This document shows positions 23,752 through 31,189 of a stretch of DNA of 64,000 bases, one piece after another (positions within the stretch are counted from its first letter, which is position 1; the number at the start of each line of letters is the position of its first letter). The stretch is from positions 1-64,000 of the forward strand of contig DATMAM010000004.1 in the NCBI GenBank assembly GCA_035559995.1, written 5' to 3'. Source of the stretch: DATMAM01 sp035559995 (GTDB lineage Bacteria; Desulfobacterota; Binatia; UBA9968). The notes beneath the pieces are model-generated. The model saw only the letters and a list, made by a program, of their open reading frames with translations, searched no databases and had not been told where the DNA came from. The position numbers and the translations under genes are program-made.

Positions 23752-25127
23752 GACGGCGCGGGGGTAAAATGCGGCGGGGCGTAGCGCGACCGGCCCGGCT
23801 GCTCGACGATTCTTAGGCCGCGGATTTCGCCCCTGTGCGCATACGCATGGCTGAGCGCCGCGGCAACGTCGTCCAGATGCGCGCTGAGATAGCGGCGCGC
23901 CGGCACGGCGATGCGCAGCAGGTTGATGCCGCGCGCGCTCTGCGCCTGCGTCGGCGGGGGACCCTTGGTGAGGCGGATTCCGGAAAGCGCAAAGACATAG
24001 GCCGCCAGCGCCTCCGCGGGAAAAGCCGCCGCCGGCACGTGCGGCAGGAAGCGGTTGAGGTCGAGGTAAACGGCGTGGCCGCCGGCCGGCCGCACCACCG
24101 GCAACCCGGCGCGAGCGAGCGCGCTGAAGAGATACTCGACCTGGGCGCCCCGGCTTGCCACGTAGGCGTCGCTCAGGCACACCTCGCGGAGCGCCCCCGC
24201 CAGCCTCTCCAGGGCGGCGCTGGAAAGCTGCGCGCCGTCGAGAAAGCTTTGCAAATACGCGCGCTGGTAGAGCTTTTCGTCGCGCGTCCCGATGAAGCCG
24301 CCCTCGCGCACCAAGAAATCTTTGAGCGCGCTCATGGTGCACGCGTCGGCGTACGAACAGGTCTCGCGCGCGATCTCGACGATCGAGCGCGCGCGATAGC
24401 CGACTTCCCGCCTTTGCACGAGATAGCTGTTCTCGACGATCCTGGACGCGTCGAGGAAAAGCGGCACGCCCAGCGGCGCAAGAAAAGAGCGGATCTCTTT
24501 TAGGTTCTCGGGCGCCACCGGGTGGCCGCCGCAAGCGTTCACGCAAAGCTCGACGTAGACAAAAGGGATTTTCTCTTTGCCGTGCTCGCGAAACGCGCCC
24601 GCAAGCTTGTCGAGATCGACGTTTCCCTTGAACGGCTCGTCGCCGCTCAAGTCGTAGGCGCTTTCGCCGATGACGTCGACGACCTTGCCGCCGTTCGACT
24701 CGATATGAAAGCGCGTCGAGGGAAAAAGCATGTTTCCTGGAACGACGCCGCCCGGGCGCGAATGGAGCTTGATCCAGATCCTCTCCGCGGCCCGGCCCTG
24801 GGTGCATGGAACGACAAAGGGAAAGCCAAAGCATTCGCCGAAGGCAGCGCTCAGGGAGCGGAACGCTCGGCTTCCCTCCTGGGCGAGCTCCACCCCGGCC
24901 TCGAGGCGGTCGCCTCCGAGCACGGCGCTTGCCTGCGCGAGACTCCACGAGCTCACGCCGCTGTCGGTCTTAAGATCGACGTAGATCAAATGTTGCGGCA
25001 GCAGCTCGGTGTTGTAACGTGCCTCCTCGAGCGCCGCCTCCCTCTCGGCGCGCGTGCTCGGCCAAAGCGGCCGCACCGCGGCGATTTCGTACGGCAAAGA
25101 AAAGAATTCTCGTTCCTTTTCGCTCAT
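23748..25127 (-). CDS. Tryptophanase/beta-eliminating-lyase-like PLP enzyme
   Basis: A 459-residue fold-type I PLP enzyme of the tryptophanase/tyrosine phenol-lyase family (usual length about 460-475). Marks are YVDLKTDSG (about 50-57), VPCTQGRAAE (PLP phosphate site), VELCVNACGGHPV, FLDASRI with Asp226 for the pyridine nitrogen, and SALKDFLV where Lys269 corresponds to the Schiff-base lysine; the preceding residue, usually lysine, is leucine. It should release ammonia and pyruvate from an aromatic or related amino acid, but specificity is open. Start at 25127 overlaps the NUDIX stop. Coupling to an AMP ligase rather than a permease is unusual. Confidence 0.88.
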   Translation of the reverse strand: MSEKEREFFSLPYEIAAVRPLWPSTRAEREAALEEARYNTELLPQHLIYVDLKTDSGVSSWSLAQASAVLGGDRLEAGVELAQEGSRAFRSLSAAFGECFGFPFVVPCTQGRAAERIWIKLHSRPGGVVPGNMLFPSTRFHIESNGGKVVDVIGESAYDLSGDEPFKGNVDLDKLAGAFREHGKEKIPFVYVELCVNACGGHPVAPENLKEIRSFLAPLGVPLFLDASRIVENSYLVQRREVGYRARSIVEIARETCSYADACTMSALKDFLVREGGFIGTRDEKLYQRAYLQSFLDGAQLSSAALERLAGALREVCLSDAYVASRGAQVEYLFSALARAGLPVVRPAGGHAVYLDLNRFLPHVPAAAFPAEALAAYVFALSGIRLTKGPPPTQAQSARGINLLRIAVPARRYLSAHLDDVAAALSHAYAHRGEIRGLRIVEQPGRSRYAPPHFTPAPS

Positions 25128-25609
25128 GCCGAGCCGCTTTTTTCCAGCCACGCGCGCGCCTTGTCGAGAATCGCTTTTTCGCTCGCGTAGGCGAGCCGCT
25201 GGCGCGCCTCCTGGAGCGGAAACCACGCCGCCTCATCGACTTCGGCGTCGTGCGCGCTCACATCGCCCCCCGCGTGGCGCAACAGGTAAAAATAGACCCG
25301 CTTGAAAATGCGCTCCGGCTCGCCGCCCCTGGCTTTGGCCGTGTACCAATAGGTGATATCGCCGAGCTTGCCCACGACATCGCCTTTCAGGCCCGTCTCT
25401 TCGCCGACCTCTCTGACGGCGGTCGCTTCGACCGACTCTCCGGATTCCACCTGCCCTTTCGGCAGGCACCAGCGGTCGCGCACGCGGATCAATGCCACCT
25501 CGGTCGTCCCGTCGCGCACGCGAAAAACGACGCCGCCGGAGGATATCTCGCGCAGAAAGCGCTTGCCGCCGTCTAACCTTCTCTTTTTGGAAGTTGCTCG
25601 TCGAGCCAT
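25124..25609 (-). CDS. NUDIX hydrolase
   Basis: A 161-residue NUDIX protein. The box is complete: GQVESGESVEATAVREVGEETG, read in two parts here as GQVESGESVE and AVREVGEETGLKG, with the metal-binding R-E-x-x-E-E core. Flanking strands match diphosphohydrolases of the MutT/Ap4A type (WCLPKGQ). It would cleave a nucleoside diphosphate derivative. It overlaps cutA by 37 bases and its stop overlaps the lyase start (ATGA). Confidence 0.9.
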   Translation of the reverse strand: MARRATSKKRRLDGGKRFLREISSGGVVFRVRDGTTEVALIRVRDRWCLPKGQVESGESVEATAVREVGEETGLKGDVVGKLGDITYWYTAKARGGEPERIFKRVYFYLLRHAGGDVSAHDAEVDEAAWFPLQEARQRLAYASEKAILDKARAWLEKSGSA

Positions 25610-25902
25610 TGAAGATAGCCCGCGTTGCCCTCAACAATCGGCAGCGCGATGATCTCCGGGACGCTATAGCTGTGCTCCTTTTGAATCTTGGCCTTGAGCG
25701 CGTCGAAGAGATCACGGCGCGTCTTGATCATCAGAAGCTCCTCTCTGCTATCCTCAATCTTTCCTTCCCAGCGGTAACACGAGCGGACGCCGCCGATCCG
25801 GTTCACGCACGCGGCAAGCCGCTCTTCGACGAGCAGCGATGCCAGCCGCTCCGCGTCGCGCGCCGAGCCGACCGTCACGTACACCACGACGAAGTCCGTC
25901 AT
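25573..25902 (-). CDS. cutA: CutA divalent-ion tolerance protein
   Basis: A 109-residue, ferredoxin-like trimeric protein. VVYVTVGSARDAERLASLLVEERLAACVN is the standard N-terminus, followed by SCYRWEGKIEDSREELLMIKT and HSYSVPEIIALPI, the conserved core. CutA is linked to copper tolerance and signalling, but its molecular role is unsettled. It is the first gene of the leftward operon and is divergent from hisI. Confidence 0.95.
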   Translation of the reverse strand: MTDFVVVYVTVGSARDAERLASLLVEERLAACVNRIGGVRSCYRWEGKIEDSREELLMIKTRRDLFDALKAKIQKEHSYSVPEIIALPIVEGNAGYLQWLDEQLPKREG

Positions 25903-26025
25903 GCGGGAATCTTACAATCGCCTCCCCGCGCGGGTCAATCGGCGATTTCGCGCGGGGCTTCGTCGGCGCACGTTGCAACACCCCCCTATCTGTGCTAGTT
26001 CCGTGAAAACTCGAGGAAATGGGGC

Positions 26026-26403
26026 ATGCCGAAGATCGATTTTGCGAAGCAGGGCGGGATGGTTCCCGTCGTCGTCCAGGACCACCGGACCAAAGAGGTC
26101 CTGATGCTGGCCTACATGAACGAAGAGGCCTTCAAGAAAACCGAACGGACCAAAAAAGCGCATTTTTACAGCCGTTCGCGCGCCAAGCTTTGGCTGAAAG
26201 GAGAACAGTCCGGGCACTACCAGCGGGTGAAGGGCATTTTCGTCGATTGCGACAACGACACGATTTTGCTGCACGTCGATCAGCTCGGGGGCGGCGCCTG
26301 CCATACGGGATACCGGAGCTGCTTTTTCCGCAAGAAAACCGGCCGCCGCTGGACGGTGGTCGGCAAAAAGGCGTTCGATCCCAAGGAGGTTTACGGGAAG
26401 TAA
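26026..26403 (+). CDS. hisI: Phosphoribosyl-AMP cyclohydrolase
   Basis: A 125-residue enzyme for the third step of histidine synthesis (opening of the purine ring of PR-AMP). Zinc and metal residues are in SRAKLWLKGEQSGHYQ, VDCDNDTILL and GACHTGYRSCFF, all complete. It is the stand-alone HisI, without the HisE domain. The stop overlaps hisG by TAATG. Other his genes are not in the window. Confidence 0.96.
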   Translation: MPKIDFAKQGGMVPVVVQDHRTKEVLMLAYMNEEAFKKTERTKKAHFYSRSRAKLWLKGEQSGHYQRVKGIFVDCDNDTILLHVDQLGGGACHTGYRSCFFRKKTGRRWTVVGKKAFDPKEVYGK

Positions 26404-27290
26404 TGGAGCTGAAGCTAGGTCTCCCGAAAGGCAGCCTCGAAAAGACCACGATCGACCTTTTCAAGAGGTCCGGCTGGAAAATCAGCGGCATGGAGCGCAG
26501 CTACTTTCCGTCCGTCGATGACCCGGCGCTCAAGTGCCACGTCTGCCGGCCGCAGGAGATGTCGCGCTACGTCGAGAGCGGCAGCCTCGACGCGGGCATT
26601 ACCGGCAAGGACTGGATTCTGGAAAACGGCTCGGACGTGCGCGTCGTGGCCGAGCTGGTTTACTCCAAAGTCAGCTTCAAGCCCGTGCGTTGGGTTTTGG
26701 CGGTGCCGCAGGACTCTCCCGTTCGCAAACTCGAGGATCTCAGGGGAAAGAGAATCGCCACCGAGATGGTGAACTTCACCAAGCGCTACTTCGCCGAGCG
26801 CGGGATTCCCGTCGAAGTGGAGTTCTCCTGGGGCGCAACCGAAGCGAAAGCGGCGGAAGAACTGGTCGACGCGATCGTCGAAGTGACCGAGACCGGAAGC
26901 ACCATTCGCGCGCACGGCCTGCGGATCGTTGCGGAGCTGTTGCAGTCAAGCCCCCAGCTCATCGCCAACAAGCAGGCTTGGGAAAATCCCGAGAAACGGC
27001 AAAAAATCGAACAGATCCGGCTCCTGCTTCAGGGCGCCCTCTCGGCGGAGAACAAGGTGGGCATCAAGATGAACGTGGCCGAGCCGGATTTGGAGAAAGT
27101 GATCGCTCTTATCCCGAGCATCACGGCGCCGACCGTCGCTTCGCTTTATCCGGCCGCCGCCCTCAAAGGCGTCAAGTGGTTTTCGGTGGAAAGCGTCATC
27201 GCCGAGGACGTGGTGCGCGACCTCATCCCCAAGCTCATTCAAAGCGGCGCCGTGGGGATCATCGAGTACCCGCTGAACAAAGTCATTTGA
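26403..27290 (+). CDS. hisG: ATP phosphoribosyltransferase, long form
   Basis: A 295-residue HisG that joins ATP to PRPP in the first, feedback-controlled step of histidine synthesis. LGLPKGSLEKTTIDLF opens the catalytic domain; DAGITGKDWI, RIATEMVNFTKRYF and IVEVTETGSTIRAHGLRI are family marks, the last one lining the PRPP site. The last 75 residues (VGIKMNVAEPDLEKVIALIPS to the end) are the ferredoxin-like regulatory domain of the long form, so it should not need HisZ. Start is ATG at 26403, overlapping the hisI stop. Confidence 0.96.
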   Translation: MELKLGLPKGSLEKTTIDLFKRSGWKISGMERSYFPSVDDPALKCHVCRPQEMSRYVESGSLDAGITGKDWILENGSDVRVVAELVYSKVSFKPVRWVLAVPQDSPVRKLEDLRGKRIATEMVNFTKRYFAERGIPVEVEFSWGATEAKAAEELVDAIVEVTETGSTIRAHGLRIVAELLQSSPQLIANKQAWENPEKRQKIEQIRLLLQGALSAENKVGIKMNVAEPDLEKVIALIPSITAPTVASLYPAAALKGVKWFSVESVIAEDVVRDLIPKLIQSGAVGIIEYPLNKVI

Positions 27291-27332
27291 GCACGTGCTT
27301 GTCCCCAAACACGAACGCGACCCCCCGCGAGA

Positions 27333-28697
27333 TTAGAAAGTTGCGGCGGCGGATGCCGGCTGGCGCTCCCGCCACTCGAAGAATTCCTTCGCGATCTCGG
27401 GGAACAGGGCGTACGAAAGGACATCCTCGTCGCTGCGCGCGAGCGAGCCGATCTCCTGGCGCGCCTTCTCCAGGCCCGGAGGCAAAAGGTCCGCGGGGCG
27501 GCACTGGATCGGCTCCTTCTTCCCGAGCGCCTTTTGCCGGACCTCGGCGTTGACCGGCCCCGGCGGCTCGCCGTACAGCCCCAAGAGATAATTTCTCGTT
27601 TCCATCGCGACCACCGAGTAGCGCTTCCCCGTCATGACGTTCAGCGCCGACTGCGAGCCGACGATCTGGCTTGTGGGCGTGACCAGCGGCGGGTACCCCA
27701 AATCTTTTCTCACCTCCGACATCTCGGCCAAAATCCCCTCCAGCTTGTCCTCCGCCTTCTGCTGCCGCAGCTGCGCCATCAGGTTTGAGATCATGCCGCC
27801 GGGGATCTGCGAGACCAGAAGCTCGCTCTTGATTTGATAGTTCACCGGGCTATCGAATTCCGCGTATTTGCGCTTCACCTCGTAAAAATAAGCTGCCAGC
27901 TCTCCGAGCTTGGCCAGATCGAGTTGCGTATCGTTCGGGGTTCCCATGAACGCCGCCACAACCGCCTCGGTCGGCGGCTGCGAGGTGCCGTAGGCGAGCG
28001 GCGACAGCGCCGTATCGATAATGTCGACGCCCGCCTGAATCGCCGTCATGTAGCTCATCGGAGCGAGCCCGAGCGTGCAGTGTGAATGAAGATGCAGCGG
28101 CAGCGGCACGCGCGCCTTGATTTCCTTGACCAGTTCGTAGGCGACGTGCGGCGCCAGCAGCCCCGCCATGTCTTTCAGGCACAGGACTTGCACGCCCATC
28201 TCGGCCAGCCGGTCCGCCAAGCGCAGGAAATAGTCGACGGAGTGCACCGGGCTGACCGTATAACAGATCGTGCCCTCGACGATCTTGCCGGTCTTGAGCG
28301 CGGCTTCGACGGCCACCCTCATGTTGCGCACGTCGTTCATCGCGTCAAAAATGCGAAAGACATCGATCCCATCCAAAGCGGCCCGCTTGACGAACTCCTG
28401 CACGACATCGTCGGGATAATTGCGATAGCCGACCAGGTTTTGCCCGCGCAGGAGCATCTGCAGGCGCGTCCTCGGAATCGCCTCGCGCAGCTTTCGGAGC
28501 CGCTCCCACGGACACTCTTTGAGGTAGCGCAGCGCGGCGTCAAAGGTCGCGCCGCCCCACGCTTCCAGCGACCAATAGCCGATCTCGTCGAGCTTGCCGG
28601 CCACGGGCAGCATGTCTTCGGTCCGCATCCGGGTGGCGAGCAGCGACTGATGAGCGTCGCGCAAAATGGTCTCCGTGATCTCAAGCTTTTTTGCCAT
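27333..28697 (-). CDS. Biotin-dependent carboxyltransferase (OadA/PycB 5S-like)
   Basis: A 454-residue TIM-barrel protein like transcarboxylase 5S, oxaloacetate decarboxylase alpha and pyruvate carboxylase subunit B. It opens with ETILRDAHQSLLATRMRTEDM, has VLCLKDMAGLL with the carboxylated lysine, HLHSHCTLG with metal histidines, and the conserved C-terminal funnel. It moves CO2 between biotin and a 2-oxo acid. It has no biotin domain of its own; a free biotin carrier is encoded at 43552. It lies in a leftward operon after a small membrane protein, a TPR protein and a ferredoxin. Start is at MAKKLEI; the longer frame is not conserved. Confidence 0.9.
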   Translation of the reverse strand: MAKKLEITETILRDAHQSLLATRMRTEDMLPVAGKLDEIGYWSLEAWGGATFDAALRYLKECPWERLRKLREAIPRTRLQMLLRGQNLVGYRNYPDDVVQEFVKRAALDGIDVFRIFDAMNDVRNMRVAVEAALKTGKIVEGTICYTVSPVHSVDYFLRLADRLAEMGVQVLCLKDMAGLLAPHVAYELVKEIKARVPLPLHLHSHCTLGLAPMSYMTAIQAGVDIIDTALSPLAYGTSQPPTEAVVAAFMGTPNDTQLDLAKLGELAAYFYEVKRKYAEFDSPVNYQIKSELLVSQIPGGMISNLMAQLRQQKAEDKLEGILAEMSEVRKDLGYPPLVTPTSQIVGSQSALNVMTGKRYSVVAMETRNYLLGLYGEPPGPVNAEVRQKALGKKEPIQCRPADLLPPGLEKARQEIGSLARSDEDVLSYALFPEIAKEFFEWRERQPASAAATF

Positions 28698-28716
28698 GGC
28701 GACCCCGCGTTGTTTC

Positions 28717-29271
28717 TTACCCGCCGTACAACTCTGCCTGCTTTTCTTCCAGCCGCTTCTTTTCCGCGGCATCAATGACGTAGAGGCCGTCGACGGTCTT
28801 GAAGTTCTGCGGCTCGTAGAAATACTTCGACGCCTCCAGCCCCTCCTCGTACTCGTACATGCGGATCGCGTCCCAGGGGCAGATCTTTTTGTCGAGACGA
28901 TCCTCGGACTCGGTGCCGATCAGCTGCAGCTGAAACTTCTTCGGCGTCTCGTGCGGCTCGAGCGGCCGGCGCGAGCTGTCGTAAAAGCGCCCGGCGTACT
29001 CGTAATAGATCGCGCCGGTTTCCTTGTGCTCGTGAATTTTGGTCAGGTCGTCGCTAAAGCACATCTGGCAGCCGATGCACTTGTCGTTGTCCACCCAAAC
29101 GCGATACGGCTTTAGCCCGCCGCCCGGCACCTCCTCGTAGAGAAGATTGATGCATCCCTCCACCGGGCAGTGCACCTCGCAGAGCGGCGACCCGGCGCAG
29201 CTCGAACAGTTTTCGTTCATGACGGCGAGAAGCGCCGTGCCTTTGCGTTTTTTACCTGTCTCAACGGCCAT
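28717..29271 (-). CDS. Ferredoxin-type iron-sulfur protein
   Basis: A 184-residue protein with cysteine groups CSSCAGSPLCEVHCPVEGC near the N-terminus, KCIGCQMC at about 65-72 and a lone ICPWDAI further on, which suggests two 4Fe-4S clusters with one set split across an insertion. LLAVMNENCSSC places the first cluster close to the start. It likely carries electrons in the cytoplasm. It overlaps the TPR gene by 11 bases and precedes the carboxyltransferase gene. The redox partner is unknown. Confidence 0.88.
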   Translation of the reverse strand: MAVETGKKRKGTALLAVMNENCSSCAGSPLCEVHCPVEGCINLLYEEVPGGGLKPYRVWVDNDKCIGCQMCFSDDLTKIHEHKETGAIYYEYAGRFYDSSRRPLEPHETPKKFQLQLIGTESEDRLDKKICPWDAIRMYEYEEGLEASKYFYEPQNFKTVDGLYVIDAAEKKRLEEKQAELYGG

Positions 29272-30091
29272 GGAGAATCCCCCTCAAACCATTCTTGTAT
29301 TTTGCTCGCACAAACAGCGCGACCGCAACCAGGATCAGCACCCAGTAGTAGCGCAGAAGTTGAATCTCGCCCCTTTCCAGCCAGTAAACGAAATTGAACG
29401 ACCGCTCCGTGAGCTTCGCCAGCGCCTCCTGCGCGCCGGAATAGTTGCGCGTCTCGCGCAGCACCTGCGAGAGCCCGTAAAGCGCGCCTTCGTGTCCGGC
29501 ATCGATCGCGAGCGCCTTTTCGAAGTCGGCGCGCGCCCGCCGCCAGTCTTTCTCCTTCACGTATGTCCATCCGCGGTTGCTGAGCGCTTCGGTATAGTCG
29601 GCTCTTATCGCTAGCGCGCGGTCAAAGCTCTCCCGCGCTTTGGCCAGATCGCCCTTTTTTAGCCAGGCGGCGCCCAAATTGTTGTGCCCTTCGGGAAACT
29701 CCGGGCGAAGCTGCACCACCCGGGAGTACTCGGCGATAGCCGCGTCGTAGTCGTGATGGACCTCGAGTTCTATCCAGCCCAGCAGAGTGCGGGCTTCGGC
29801 GTGCTCCGGGGCGAGCTTTAGCGCCCTGCGCACCTGAGTCTCCGCCGCTTGAGGGTTGCGAAGCCTGAGTTCGGTTAGCGCGAGGAATAGATAAAGGTCC
29901 GGCTCGTCCCGATACTTGCGCACGAGGCTCTCAAATGCGGCCTTGGCCTCACCCGGCTTGCCCTGCTTGAGGAGGGCTCTCGCCTCTTCCCATGAAGGTT
30001 CGGCGCCAAGGCCAGCCGCCGCCGGGCGATAGACGAACCCCAGCGCCAGCGCCAAGGCTGCCGCAAAGAGCAGGCCTGAGCGCCGGGCCAT
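29261..30091 (-). CDS. Exported or membrane-anchored TPR protein
   Basis: A 276-residue protein with an N-terminal signal or anchor (about 5-27), five to six tetratricopeptide repeats (about 30-220, for example ALKLAPEHAEARTLLGWIEL and HNNLGAAWLKKGDLAKARE), and a C-terminal hydrophobic helix YYWVLILVAVALFV at about 246-260. The repeats would face the periplasm and act as a scaffold. It follows directly after the small membrane protein and overlaps the ferredoxin gene. Confidence 0.85.
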   Translation of the reverse strand: MARRSGLLFAAALALALGFVYRPAAAGLGAEPSWEEARALLKQGKPGEAKAAFESLVRKYRDEPDLYLFLALTELRLRNPQAAETQVRRALKLAPEHAEARTLLGWIELEVHHDYDAAIAEYSRVVQLRPEFPEGHNNLGAAWLKKGDLAKARESFDRALAIRADYTEALSNRGWTYVKEKDWRRARADFEKALAIDAGHEGALYGLSQVLRETRNYSGAQEALAKLTERSFNFVYWLERGEIQLLRYYWVLILVAVALFVRAKYKNGLRGILHGR

Positions 30092-30277
30092 TTACTTCCA
30101 CATCTCTTTCAGGAGTTCCTCTTTGTCGCCCCGCTCGAGGATCTTGTCGTTCTTGAACGCTTCTCTGAGACCGAGCCAGGTGAAAAACAGCACAAGAATT
30201 AACAAACCGGCGATCGGAATATTGTCGGGTTTGGTCAGAATCTCCAAAAAGTTCTGCCAGCCTGAAGGCTCTTCCAT
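30092..30277 (-). CDS. Small single-helix membrane protein
   Basis: A 61-residue protein starting MEEPSGWQNFLEI, with one hydrophobic helix at about 22-37 (IPIAGLLILVLFFTWLGL) and a charged C-terminal tail ending LLKEMWK. It is contiguous with the TPR gene. I do not recognise the family. Together they suggest a membrane-bound assembly with the ferredoxin. The start is chosen because the hydrophilic N-terminus begins there; the frame opens 21 codons earlier. Confidence 0.7.
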   Translation of the reverse strand: MEEPSGWQNFLEILTKPDNIPIAGLLILVLFFTWLGLREAFKNDKILERGDKEELLKEMWK

Positions 30278-30510
30278 AAACTCTAACCGCCTGGAAAATA
30301 AAGTCTTTTGAAAGCTATTAGAAATTCCCCGTAATGTCAAATCTGCGCCCGGCGCGATCTTTGAGCGGGCGCGAATCGCCCAAGCTTTTCCGTTTGGCTA
30401 AACGGTAAGGCGCCCGCTTCGGCGGCAATCCCAACCTCTCCGAGCAAGAGCGGTCGGTCTTTTGCTATCTCGGGTCCAAACGCTTGCCGGGACCACGCGC
30501 GGCGCCGAGC

Positions 30511-31122
30511 TTACTCGATAGCGTTTTCAAACGTTCCTGCCAGGTCCCTGAGCCTCTCCTTGGCTCCCGCAAGGATCGGCTCCCCATCGCCGACTAGGAG
30601 GATGTCAAAATCGAGATCGAGCAGCCCCTTTACGCTGGCGCGCAGGCGGGCGGGATCGTCCATGACCTTTTCCGGAAGGAGCTTTAACTTTCCCGGCGGG
30701 TCGCCAACCACGGCGTCGCCGACAATGAGGATTCTGCGCTCCGGCCAGTAAAGCGCAACTTCTCCAGGGGACTTTCCGGGCACAGCCACAACGACGAGCG
30801 GGCCGACCCTGTCCCCCGGCGCCACTTCCCCGTCCAGCTCTGCCCCCTGGCCTCGGGCATGCGGGGCATCCGCAGGATGAATCGCGGTGCGCGCGCCCGT
30901 CAGGGCGCGGATCTTGTTTGCCGCGCGCGAGTGGTTCCGGTTGGTGAGCAGGATCCGGCTGACGCCGAGGCGTGCGATCTCTTCCAGGTCCTGGTCAGCC
31001 GGTTCCACCGGGTCGATGCAGAGATTGCCCGCGGGATCCACAACCAAATAGCCGTTGAAGTTGTAGCCGTGCGGCTCCGAGAACCACGGCCAGGTGTAAA
31101 TGCCGTTGACAATTTCTCTCAT
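30511..31122 (-). CDS. Metallo-beta-lactamase-fold protein with degenerate metal motif
   Basis: A 203-residue MBL-fold protein. The strand before the metal site (RILLT) is followed by N-R-N-H-S-R at 61-66 instead of H-x-H-x-D-H, so most first-metal ligands are lost. PGKSPGEVALYWPERRILIVGDAV stands where GHSPGS...GD normally lies, so the aspartate in GD is kept but its preceding histidine is lysine. It may bind no metal or a single one. The fold is otherwise complete. ATG at 31122 is chosen because similarity starts there. It is 67 bases downstream of the eutA-like gene and co-directional. Confidence 0.75.
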   Translation of the reverse strand: MREIVNGIYTWPWFSEPHGYNFNGYLVVDPAGNLCIDPVEPADQDLEEIARLGVSRILLTNRNHSRAANKIRALTGARTAIHPADAPHARGQGAELDGEVAPGDRVGPLVVVAVPGKSPGEVALYWPERRILIVGDAVVGDPPGKLKLLPEKVMDDPARLRASVKGLLDLDFDILLVGDGEPILAGAKERLRDLAGTFENAIE

Positions 31123-31189
31123 CGCCAGTTGCGCGGACCGGAACAAAGAACGTTTCTTTTCTCTATCTTCTATCCGCGATGGTCGACTC

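Noticed and set aside
30380..30490. tRNA-like stretch with CCGTTT/AAACGG hairpin
   Set aside because: No acceptor stem pairs and no proper T-arm with GGTTCGA-type loop could be found.
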